Shown here piece after piece: positions 57,122 through 64,000 of a stretch of DNA of 64,000 nucleotides. The DNA comes from Brevundimonas subvibrioides. Lineage in GTDB: Bacteria > Pseudomonadota > Alphaproteobacteria > Caulobacterales > Caulobacteraceae. Each line of letters begins with the position of its first letter. Positions within the stretch are counted from its first letter, which is position 1. Under the pieces are notes generated by a model. It searched no databases and was not told where the DNA came from. It saw nothing but the letters and a program-made list of their open reading frames with translations. The position numbers were made by a program, and so were the translations under genes. The stretch lies in contig NZ_NCEQ01000007.1 in NCBI RefSeq assembly GCF_002280785.1, positions 1-64,000 of the forward strand, read 5' to 3'.

Positions 57122-59665
57122 TTGGCAATCCGCTGGCCCGGCCTCGACGATGCGGAGGCGCAACGTCGCCTTGTAGAGTTTGGGCCCAACGCTCTGAGCC
57201 CGGTTCGCGGTCGAAGCGTATGGCGCATCATCAGCGCCACGCTGCGCGAGCCGATGTTTCTCCTGCTCGTAACGGCCTCCGGCCTCTACCTTCTGTTGGC
57301 AGATCTGGCCGAGGGCCTCTTCCTCACCCTGGCCGCCGTCGCCACCGTGGGATTGGTTGTGGTCCAGGAGGCCCGAAGCGAGCGCGCCCTGAAAGCCTTG
57401 CGCGATCTGTCGGAACCGACCGCCCGGGTGATCCGCAACGGCGTGGAACGGATCCTTTCGATCACGGAGCTTGTGCCTGGCGATATCCTTCTTGTCAGCG
57501 AAGGTCAGCGCCTGCCCGCCGATGCCGAGCTGGTCGGGGGCGACGTTCTGAGCGTGGATGAATCGGCGCTGACCGGCGAGTCCGCGCCGATCAGCAAGAC
57601 GATGACGGCGGCCCGGACGGGAGTGTCGCCGCCACTCGCCGATGACCTGGGCTCGCAGCTCTTTGCCGGGACACTGGTCGTGGCAGGGCAGGCGGTCGCA
57701 TGCGTGACGAACACGGGCCAAGGAACCGCGCTGGGCAAGATCGGGGCCTCGCTGGCCGGCATCGAGAGCGGACCGACACCCTTGCAGAAAGCCGCCGGAC
57801 GCCTGGTCAGCGGGTTCGGGGGGCTCGCCATCCTGGTCTGCGGGGCCGTGGTCGGCGCCTATGGATGGTTGCGCGGCGATTGGGTGGAAGCGGCGCTGGC
57901 CGGCATCACGGTGGCGATCTCGCTGATCCCCGAAGAGTTCCCGATGGTCCTGGCCGTCTTCATGGCGCTCGGAGCCTGGAGACTGGCGGGTCACAAGGTG
58001 CTCGTCAGGCGCGGAGCCGTGATCGAGACCCTGGGCGGCGCGACCATCCTGTGCGTCGACAAGACCGGCACCCTGACGGAGAACCGGATGACCGTGGCCA
58101 GGCTGTCCGCCGGCAGACGGTTTTGCGACCCCCGCGAGGGCGAGTTGGCGCCACCCGCCGCCGCGCTGCTGGAAGCCGCCGCCCTGGCGAGCGCGGTCCA
58201 TCCGACAGATCCGATGGATCGAGCCGTCCGGACACTGTGCCCGGTCGCCGGGGATCGGGCCGCGCTTTCAAGGAGCTGGCCCCTTGAGGCCGGCCGAATG
58301 GCCGTCGTGCAGCAGTGGGCCCTGGCCGACGGCACGACGGTCGCGGCCGCGAAGGGCGCTCCGGAAGCGGTGTTCGGCCTGTGTCGCCTGTCGCCCTCCG
58401 ACATCGCGGTGGCGCGCAAGGATCTGGACATCATGGCGGCCGAGGGGCTGCGCGTGCTGGCGGTGGCCGCCATCGAAGGACCGGACGCGGGCTTCGCCGA
58501 ACCAGGCGAGGCGACATTCGCGTTTCTCGGTCTGGTCGGCTTCCTGGACCCGGTTCGCGCCGATGTGCCCCGGGCTCTGCGGGAGGCCCGGCAGGCCGGC
58601 ATAGCGGTGGCGATGATCACCGGCGACTATCCCGCGACGGCGATGGCGATCGCCAGCCAGGCGGGCATCGATGTCGAGGGCGGCGTCCTGACGGGCGCGG
58701 AAATCGCCAGCCTGGACGCCAGCACGCTTCGCGAGCGGGTCCGCACCATCCGGGTGTTCGCCCGCGTTCAGCCCGATCAGAAATTGACCCTGGTCGAGGC
58801 GCTGAAGGCCGACGGCGAGGTGGTGGCGATGACCGGGGATGGCGTGAACGATGCGCCGGCTCTGGAGGCCGCACACATCGGCATCGCCATGGGCGAGCGG
58901 GGAACGGACGTCGCTCGCGAAGCGGCCGACATCATCCTGCTGGACGACAGCTTCGCCTCCATCGTCGGCGGCGTGCGTCTGGGGCGGCGGATCTTCACCA
59001 ATCTGCGCAAGGCCCTGACCTTCGTGGTCGCGGTCCATGTGCCGCTCGCCGGCATGGCGCTGCTGCCGATCCTGCTCGGGGCGCCTCCGCTGCTGTTTCC
59101 GGTTCATGTCGTGTTTCTCGAACTGGTCATCGATCCGCTCTGCTCGCTGGTGTTCGAGGCGGAGCCCAGCGAGAGGAACGCGATGAGGAAACGGCCCCGG
59201 AACCCGAAGGCCGCGCTGTTCGGGGCCAGGCAGATCGCCTTCGGCGCGCTCCAGGGCCTTGTCATCCTGGCGGCTGTGCTCGCCTTCTATCTGTGGTCCC
59301 TCGATCAGGTCGCAGAAACCGAGGCCCGGGCCGCGGCCTTCCTGGTGCTTGCCCTGGCCAACATGGTGCTGGCTCTGGTCGATACGGCCTCGAGCGGCGT
59401 GTCGCTGTTCGACCCGCATCGCAGGGTGTTCTGGATGATCCTGGCGATTGCGATCGCGGTCCTTTCCATCGCGATCCTTGTGCCGCCAGTGGGCGATCTC
59501 TTCCGTTTCGACACCCCGCCGGCGGGCATCCTCGGCGCGGCGGTCGGCGTCGCCCTCGCGGCCGGCGGTTGGGCCGCGCCCGCGCGGTGGCTTGCGTCCC
59601 GGCTCGCTCGCCCTGGGCGACCTGCATGGGACGCCTTGAGTCCCGGCGCGGGTTCAGGTCAGTGA
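57122..59665 (+). CDS. P2-type cation-transporting ATPase
   Basis: An 847-residue HAD-type pump. Actuator TGES is at about 155-158, the transport helix has IPEEFPMVLAVFMALGAWRL (about 266-286), phosphorylated Asp313 is in [13 protein letters not shown], and the hinge is [10 protein letters not shown]. About ten helices. The PEEFP in helix 4 replaces the PEGLP of Ca pumps, so the ion is uncertain. The start is unclear: TTG 57122 is used, but the frame is open back to 57041 without an ATG. No N-terminal metal domain. An FNR/FixK-like box precedes it. Confidence 0.92.
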   Translation: MAIRWPGLDDAEAQRRLVEFGPNALSPVRGRSVWRIISATLREPMFLLLVTASGLYLLLADLAEGLFLTLAAVATVGLVVVQEARSERALKALRDLSEPTARVIRNGVERILSITELVPGDILLVSEGQRLPADAELVGGDVLSVDESALTGESAPISKTMTAARTGVSPPLADDLGSQLFAGTLVVAGQAVACVTNTGQGTALGKIGASLAGIESGPTPLQKAAGRLVSGFGGLAILVCGAVVGAYGWLRGDWVEAALAGITVAISLIPEEFPMVLAVFMALGAWRLAGHKVLVRRGAVIETLGGATILCVDKTGTLTENRMTVARLSAGRRFCDPREGELAPPAAALLEAAALASAVHPTDPMDRAVRTLCPVAGDRAALSRSWPLEAGRMAVVQQWALADGTTVAAAKGAPEAVFGLCRLSPSDIAVARKDLDIMAAEGLRVLAVAAIEGPDAGFAEPGEATFAFLGLVGFLDPVRADVPRALREARQAGIAVAMITGDYPATAMAIASQAGIDVEGGVLTGAEIASLDASTLRERVRTIRVFARVQPDQKLTLVEALKADGEVVAMTGDGVNDAPALEAAHIGIAMGERGTDVAREAADIILLDDSFASIVGGVRLGRRIFTNLRKALTFVVAVHVPLAGMALLPILLGAPPLLFPVHVVFLELVIDPLCSLVFEAEPSERNAMRKRPRNPKAALFGARQIAFGALQGLVILAAVLAFYLWSLDQVAETEARAAAFLVLALANMVLALVDTASSGVSLFDPHRRVFWMILAIAIAVLSIAILVPPVGDLFRFDTPPAGILGAAVGVALAAGGWAAPARWLASRLARPGRPAWDALSPGAGSGQ

Positions 59666-59852
59666 TGACCGCCCAGACTGATCCATTTCAGGGCGATCGG
59701 CTGCGTGCCGTCACCGTGGCGCGGCGTCTGCTCCGACTCCCGGCTTCGCGACGGCGTCTGGCTGCCGTTCGCGGGCGAGGTGTCATGAAAAATGCCGACC
59801 CGCGCGTTCATCTACTGGCAGGGCCATACCGGGACCCGGGAAAGATCACTTC

Positions 59853-61370
59853 ATGACTGACCGTCGCATCGCCAGCGCCCGACACCGGGCCAGGGTCATG
59901 TCGGCCGAGGACGCCGCACGCCTGATCGCGCCCAATACGACGGTGGGGCTCAGCGGGTTCACCGCCTCGGGCTATCCGACGGCAGTCCCTTTGGCGCTCG
60001 CCGCCAGGATCGAGGCCGAGCATGCGGCGGGCCGGCCCTTCAAGCTGCGGATCTGGACCGGAGCCTCGACCGGGCCGGAACTGGACGGAGCCCTGGCCAA
60101 GGCCAACGGCATCGAGTTCCGGCTGCCCTACAACTCCGACCCGACCTGCCGCGACCGGATCAATCGCGGCGAGATGGCCTATTTCGACATGCATCTGAGC
60201 CAGGTCGCGCCCATGGCCTGGCAGGGTTTTCTCGGGCCGCTGGACACGGCGATCATCCAGGTCACGGGGATCCGCGAGGACGGGGCGCTGATCCCGGCCT
60301 CCTCGGTCGGCAACAACAAGACCTGGCTGGACCGGGCCAGCCAGGTGATCCTGGAGGTCAACCGGTGGCAGAACCCGGAGCTTCTGGGCATGCACGACAT
60401 CTACTACGGCACCGCCCTGCCGCCGAACCGGGTGCCGATCCCCCTGATCCGCCCGGGCGACCGCATCGGCGAGCCCTGTTTCCGCTGTGACCCGGACAAG
60501 ATCGTGGCCATCGTCGAGAGCGACCGGCCCGACCGCAACGCCGGGTTCACCGCGCCCGGAGCGGACGACCTGGCCATCGCCGGCCATCTGATGGAGTTCC
60601 TCGAGCACGAGGTGTCCAGGGGCCGACTGCCGCCGTCGCTGCTGCCGCTCCAGTCAGGGGTCGGCAACACGGCCAACGCCGTCCTGACCGGCCTGATCGA
60701 CGCGCCGTTCGACCATCTGACCGCCTATACCGAGGTCATCCAGGACGGGATGATGGCGCTGATGGACAGCGGCAAGCTGCGCGTCGCGTCCTCGACGGCC
60801 CTCAGCCTCAGCCCCGAACTGACCGAGCGGATCAACCGGAACATGGGCGACTACCGGGACCGGATCATCCTTCGGCCGCAGGAGATCAGCAATCATCCGG
60901 AGGTGATCCGCCGTCTGGGCGTCATCGCCATGAACGGCATGATCGAGGCCGACATCTACGGCAATGTGAACTCGACCCACATCATGGGCTCGCGCATCCA
61001 GAACGGCATCGGCGGCTCCGGCGACTTTGCCAGGAACGCCTATATCTCGATCTTCATGAGCGCCTCGACGGCCAAGGGCGGCAAGATCTCGACCCTGGTG
61101 CCGGCCGTCTCCCACGTCGATCACATCAATCAGGACGTCCAGGTGATCGTCACCGAACAGGGTCTGGCCGATCTTCGCGGCCTGTCGCCCAAACAGCGGG
61201 CGCGCGTCGTCATCGACACCTGCGCCCACCCGAGCTTCCGTCCGATGCTGGAGGATTATTTCCAGCGCGCCCTCAAGGGATCCTACGGCCTGCAGACGCC
61301 GATGCTGCTGGACGAGGCCCTGTCGTGGCATGCCCGGTTCGTCCGGACCGGCAGCATGGCCGGCGGTTGA
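59853..61370 (+). CDS. Acetyl-CoA hydrolase / succinyl-CoA:acetate CoA-transferase
   Basis: A 505-residue class I CoA-transferase. The oxyanion loop GLSGFTASGYP (about 32-42) and the catalytic Glu in LTAYTEVIQDGMM (about 295) are visible, plus GNVNSTHIMGSRIQNGIGGSG (about 369-389). It would exchange CoA between succinyl-CoA and acetate, conserving energy during overflow or oxygen limitation. ATG 59853 gives MTDRRIASARHR. The 187-base gap upstream (59666-59852) shows no clear regulatory site. Confidence 0.92.
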   Translation: MTDRRIASARHRARVMSAEDAARLIAPNTTVGLSGFTASGYPTAVPLALAARIEAEHAAGRPFKLRIWTGASTGPELDGALAKANGIEFRLPYNSDPTCRDRINRGEMAYFDMHLSQVAPMAWQGFLGPLDTAIIQVTGIREDGALIPASSVGNNKTWLDRASQVILEVNRWQNPELLGMHDIYYGTALPPNRVPIPLIRPGDRIGEPCFRCDPDKIVAIVESDRPDRNAGFTAPGADDLAIAGHLMEFLEHEVSRGRLPPSLLPLQSGVGNTANAVLTGLIDAPFDHLTAYTEVIQDGMMALMDSGKLRVASSTALSLSPELTERINRNMGDYRDRIILRPQEISNHPEVIRRLGVIAMNGMIEADIYGNVNSTHIMGSRIQNGIGGSGDFARNAYISIFMSASTAKGGKISTLVPAVSHVDHINQDVQVIVTEQGLADLRGLSPKQRARVVIDTCAHPSFRPMLEDYFQRALKGSYGLQTPMLLDEALSWHARFVRTGSMAGG

Positions 61371-61411
61371 GCGAGACCCGGGCGGGATCGAGGTCCGGTT
61401 CGTGGCTGTCT

Positions 61412-61439
61412 GGACCCATCCTCGCCGCGGCGAGGGTCC
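61412..61439. terminator. Hairpin between convergent CoA-transferase and cytochrome genes
   Basis: GGAC..CCTCGCC-GC-GGCGAGG.GTCC, a 7-bp core with outer matches, 42 bases after the CoA-transferase stop. No T-run, so modest confidence as a terminator. Confidence 0.4.
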
Positions 61440-61487
61440 GGGCGCGGGCGGTGCAGAGTTCAATGGCTCACGATGCGGGCCAGGCGG

Positions 61488-61910
61488 CTACGGAGCGGAC
61501 GGGCGACCGACCGGTGCGCGCAACGTGTCGAGATAGGCGGTCAGGTCGTGAATCTGGCTGGCGCCGAAGACATAGGGCGGCATGGCGGGATGGGTCGTAA
61601 CCAGGCCCTGTTCGAACGCGGCGGCCAGATCGTCGGAGCCTCGGCGCCGCACAATCTCTCTGAAAGGCGCCGCGACGGCGAGCGGACTGTCGCCGGCGGC
61701 GTCGATGGCGTGGCAGCTGGCGCATCCGACGATCGCCATGGCGCGGCCCCGGGACGCGGACTCCCGATCCAGGGCCGTCGACAGGGACGAGACGGCAGGG
61801 TTGTCTTGTGTGCTTGAGGCGCGTGGCGCGCTCGGCGACTCGACCCGGGGCCCGGGGAGCGGCGAACACGCCCCGACCAGCAGAAGACCGATAATCGTGG
61901 GGACTCGCAT
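61488..61910 (-). CDS. c-type cytochrome lipoprotein
   Basis: A 140-residue periplasmic cytochrome: lipobox LLVGAC (Cys15), heme-binding CASCH (Cys63, Cys66, His67) and sixth-ligand Met110 in HPAMPPYVF, with the final helix IHDLTAYLDTL. It would carry electrons at the outer face of the inner membrane. ATG 61910 was chosen over one further upstream because of the lipoprotein signal. A TTGAC-N4-GTCAA box is centred about 61 bases upstream, so low-oxygen control is likely. Confidence 0.9.
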   Translation of the reverse strand: MRVPTIIGLLLVGACSPLPGPRVESPSAPRASSTQDNPAVSSLSTALDRESASRGRAMAIVGCASCHAIDAAGDSPLAVAAPFREIVRRRGSDDLAAAFEQGLVTTHPAMPPYVFGASQIHDLTAYLDTLRAPVGRPSAP

Positions 61911-61964
61911 GACACTCCTCCGGCGATCAGATGTCATTTGACCAGTGCCCCGGGGTCAGCGTCC

Positions 61965-61978
61965 TTGACCCAGGTCAA
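61965..61978. promoter_or_regulatory. FNR/FixK-type box upstream of the cytochrome gene
   Basis: TTGACCCAGGTCAA is a perfect TTGAC-N4-GTCAA palindrome. It overlaps the last codons of cydC and sits about 61 bases before the cytochrome ATG. Confidence 0.7.
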
Positions 61979-63654
61979 GCGGCGGCCCTGACGTCGCGCC
62001 CCCCGAGGGGAATTCCACCGGGTGAGAGCGTGACCGAGACGTCGACGACCCGGTCGCACAGGGCTGTGGGCGCCGATCGGTGGCTGACCAGGATCAGGCC
62101 CTGCCGGCGCGTCGAAAGGTGGTGCGTGAGACCGTCCAGCACCCGGGTTTCGGTCGCGGCGTCGAGGCCTTCGGTCGGTTCGTCCAGCACCAGCCAGGGC
62201 GCGTCGCGCAGATAGGCGCGCGCCAGTCCCAGGCGCCGGCGCTCGCCGCCGGACAACCGGTCGCCGTTCTCGCTCAGAACCGTGTCGAGACCGGCCGGAA
62301 GCGCCGCGACCCGGTCGGCCAGGCAGGCGTCGCTCAGGGCGGCCCAGAGGTCGTCGTTCGAAGCGCCCGGATCGGCGAGACGAAGATTGTCCGCGATCGA
62401 CCCTGCCAGCAGCCGGACGTCCTGCGACGCATAGGCGAAACGCGCGCGAACGTCGTCCAGAGCGGCGTCCTCCAGAGGCAGGCCGCCCAGTCGCAACTGG
62501 TCGGCGACAGAGGGGCGTAGCCCCATCAAGGTCTCGATCAACCGCGTCTTGCCGGAGCCGGAGGGACCGATCACGCCCAGACGGAAGGGCGGCGCGATCT
62601 CCAACGCCGCAGAGCGGATGACGATGGCGTCGCCGGCCATCGCCGGTGCGAGTTGCCGGATGACGGGCCTGGCCGGGTCATCCAGAACCTCAGCCAGCCG
62701 CGCCAGCGCCTCCTGGGCCGCGCCATTCTGGCGCAGACCTCCGGTGAGGGCGGCGGCGGCCTCAAGGCCCGTCACGGACGCCAGCGCCGCGAGGGCGACG
62801 AGCGGCAGGGACGCCGGGGCGGATGTCGCAATGACCCCGATTACGGTCACGGCCAGGACCGCGGCCTGGAACACCGGGATCCATCCGCCGGCGACGGCGT
62901 CCGCGACCCGGCGACGATCCAGGGTCCGCGCCGCCTGACCCACCTGGTCGGCGGCCCAACTCTCCAGCCCATAGGCCCGCAGCTCGGGGGCCGCTGCCTG
63001 CAAGGCCGAAAGCCGGTCCTTGAACAGGCCCATGGCGACCTGCACCCGCCGACCCGCCGGGTCCGCGACGCGCCGGCCGATCAGAAGTCCTCCGAAGATG
63101 GCGATGGCGATGCCGCCGGCGAGGACGAGAGCGGGCAGGGCGCCGGCCAACAGCGCCAGACCGATCGCAGCCAGAGCGCCGGCGCCGGCGCCCCAGGGGC
63201 CGCTCAGGCGCACGAACACGGTCTGGATCGCATCGACGTCCTGGATCATCCGCGCTGACGCTTCGCCGCTGGAGAGGCTGAACGCCCGACGGGGCGGAGC
63301 CGCCGCCAGTCTTGCGAACAACAGCGGCCGCAGACGGGCCAGGGCCTTGAGAGCCGCGGCGTGGCCGCTGACCCGTTCGACGTAACGCGATCCCGTCCGC
63401 ACGATGGCCAGCATCCGGATCACGGCGGCCGGGAGCAGATAGTTGAACGCCTGGACGACCGCAAAGCCGCCGGCTCCGGCGATCGCCGCCCCTGTGATGA
63501 ACCAGCCGGACAGACCCAGCAGCGCCACCGAGGCGCCGGAGACGAGGGCGGCGGACAGGGCGGCAAGCCGCAACCGTCCGCCCTGGGCGCGGCGCTGCTC
63601 GGCCAGCAGGGCCTCCAGGGTCGGGTCTCCCGTGTGCGCGGTCGTTGGTTTCAC
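61975..63654 (-). CDS. cydC: Thiol reductant ABC exporter subunit CydC
   Basis: A 559-residue fused permease/ATPase. Six helices occupy about 25-315. The nucleotide-binding domain has Walker A GPSGSGKT (about 372-379), signature [16 protein letters not shown] and Walker [13 protein letters not shown]. CydDC exports glutathione and cysteine, needed to assemble cytochrome bd and c. The GTG start at 63654 overlaps the cydD stop (GTGA). Confidence 0.94.
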   Translation of the reverse strand: MKPTTAHTGDPTLEALLAEQRRAQGGRLRLAALSAALVSGASVALLGLSGWFITGAAIAGAGGFAVVQAFNYLLPAAVIRMLAIVRTGSRYVERVSGHAAALKALARLRPLLFARLAAAPPRRAFSLSSGEASARMIQDVDAIQTVFVRLSGPWGAGAGALAAIGLALLAGALPALVLAGGIAIAIFGGLLIGRRVADPAGRRVQVAMGLFKDRLSALQAAAPELRAYGLESWAADQVGQAARTLDRRRVADAVAGGWIPVFQAAVLAVTVIGVIATSAPASLPLVALAALASVTGLEAAAALTGGLRQNGAAQEALARLAEVLDDPARPVIRQLAPAMAGDAIVIRSAALEIAPPFRLGVIGPSGSGKTRLIETLMGLRPSVADQLRLGGLPLEDAALDDVRARFAYASQDVRLLAGSIADNLRLADPGASNDDLWAALSDACLADRVAALPAGLDTVLSENGDRLSGGERRRLGLARAYLRDAPWLVLDEPTEGLDAATETRVLDGLTHHLSTRRQGLILVSHRSAPTALCDRVVDVSVTLSPGGIPLGGRDVRAAA

Positions 63655-64000
63655 AGCCGCACCACCCGGTCGGCCAGGGCCATGACGGCCTGTGAATGGG
63701 TCGCGATCAGGGTGGTGCGGCCTTCCGCCGCCGCGCGGATCACCTCCACCACGGCCGCCTCGGACTCCGGGTCGAGATTGGCGGTCGGTTCGTCCAGCAA
63801 CAGCAGGCAGGACGGCGACAGCAGGGCCCTGGCAAGGCCCAGACGGCGGCGCTCGCCGCCCGAGAGCCCGCCGCCGCGTTCGTCGAGGATGCGGCCCAGA
63901 TCATCCTGGAGACCCGCGCGGGCGGCGGCGTCGCGGATCTCCTCGGCGCTCGCACCCGGCCTTGCCAGAGCGATGTTGCCGAAGAGGTCGCCGGGGGCCA
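63651..64000 (-). CDS. cydD: Thiol reductant ABC exporter subunit CydD (C-terminal part)
   Basis: The last 115 codons of CydD; the gene continues beyond the window. Visible are [15 protein letters not shown], signature [18 protein letters not shown], Walker [15 protein letters not shown] and the H-loop [18 protein letters not shown]. It is cotranscribed with cydC. The upstream part would lie to the right, where cydAB would also be expected in many relatives. Confidence 0.93.
   Translation of the reverse strand, partial: APGDLFGNIALARPGASAEEIRDAAARAGLQDDLGRILDERGGGLSGGERRRLGLARALLSPSCLLLLDEPTANLDPESEAAVVEVIRAAAEGRTTLIATHSQAVMALADRVVRL

Noticed and set aside
61965..61978. The FNR-like box as part of the cydC promoter
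   Set aside because: It is at the 3' end of cydC on the leftward transcript. Its useful position is upstream of the cytochrome gene.

Overview
The window comes from a GC-rich alphaproteobacterium. Protein content and style (a BigR-type sulfide regulon, DUF3126, guaB/guaA layout, ATGA-coupled genes, palindromic intergenic repeats) fit the Caulobacterales and suggest a Brevundimonas-like genome. This is judged from gene families alone; no database search was possible. No tRNA, rRNA, CRISPR array, insertion sequence or integrase was recognised.

Positions 1-40516 are mostly chromosomal housekeeping. The window opens inside rpoC, whose 3' end is abnormal: the conserved last part of beta' is missing and the native C-terminal tail continues in another frame. 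Next come a Nudix gene pair, a membrane protein, RNase R (rnr) and a reverse transsulfuration pair (cystathionine beta-synthase and gamma-lyase). Two fasciclin-domain genes, a putative porin, a nitronate-monooxygenase-like enzyme and queF follow. A BigR sulfide-detoxification module (14693-17291) combines a persulfide-dioxygenase-like enzyme, an ArsR sensor with the redox Cys pair, a rhodanese-DUF2892 protein and TauE. Then come DUF817, a methyltransferase, cysE, DUF3126, a histone-H1-like Ala/Lys/Pro protein, prmA, an M24 aminopeptidase, a vapBC pair with its operator, ligA, an M28 peptidase, a cyclophilin and rlmE. The block ends with a tight guaB-MAPEG-rsmB-DUF1311-MTA/SAH nucleosidase-guaA run.

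Downstream of guaA, a known integration hotspot in other bacteria, lies an accessory stress region. The copper block (40853-49607) holds copB, copA, copD, copC, a copper P-type ATPase, a short CsoR-like repressor whose operator overlaps its start codon, and a DUF305 lipoprotein. Embedded in it is a three-gene signalling cassette with the order and ligand pattern of the nickel/cobalt sensor CnrY-CnrX-CnrH. The second block (49753-57008) is a second sulfide module: DUF2892, thioredoxin 2, sulfide:quinone reductase, rhodanese, an RND adaptor and permease without an outer-membrane channel, and an ArsR regulator.

The right end (57037-64000) carries a P2-type ATPase, an acetyl-CoA hydrolase/CoA-transferase, a c-type cytochrome lipoprotein and cydC/cydD. 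Three perfect FNR/FixK-type boxes lie upstream of the sulfide:quinone reductase/rhodanese pair, the P2 ATPase and the cytochrome. This suggests that copper defence, sulfide oxidation and low-oxygen physiology are coordinated here. The whole accessory region lacks visible mobility genes, but it contains gene remnants (49614-49718, 40740-40811) that point to past rearrangement.
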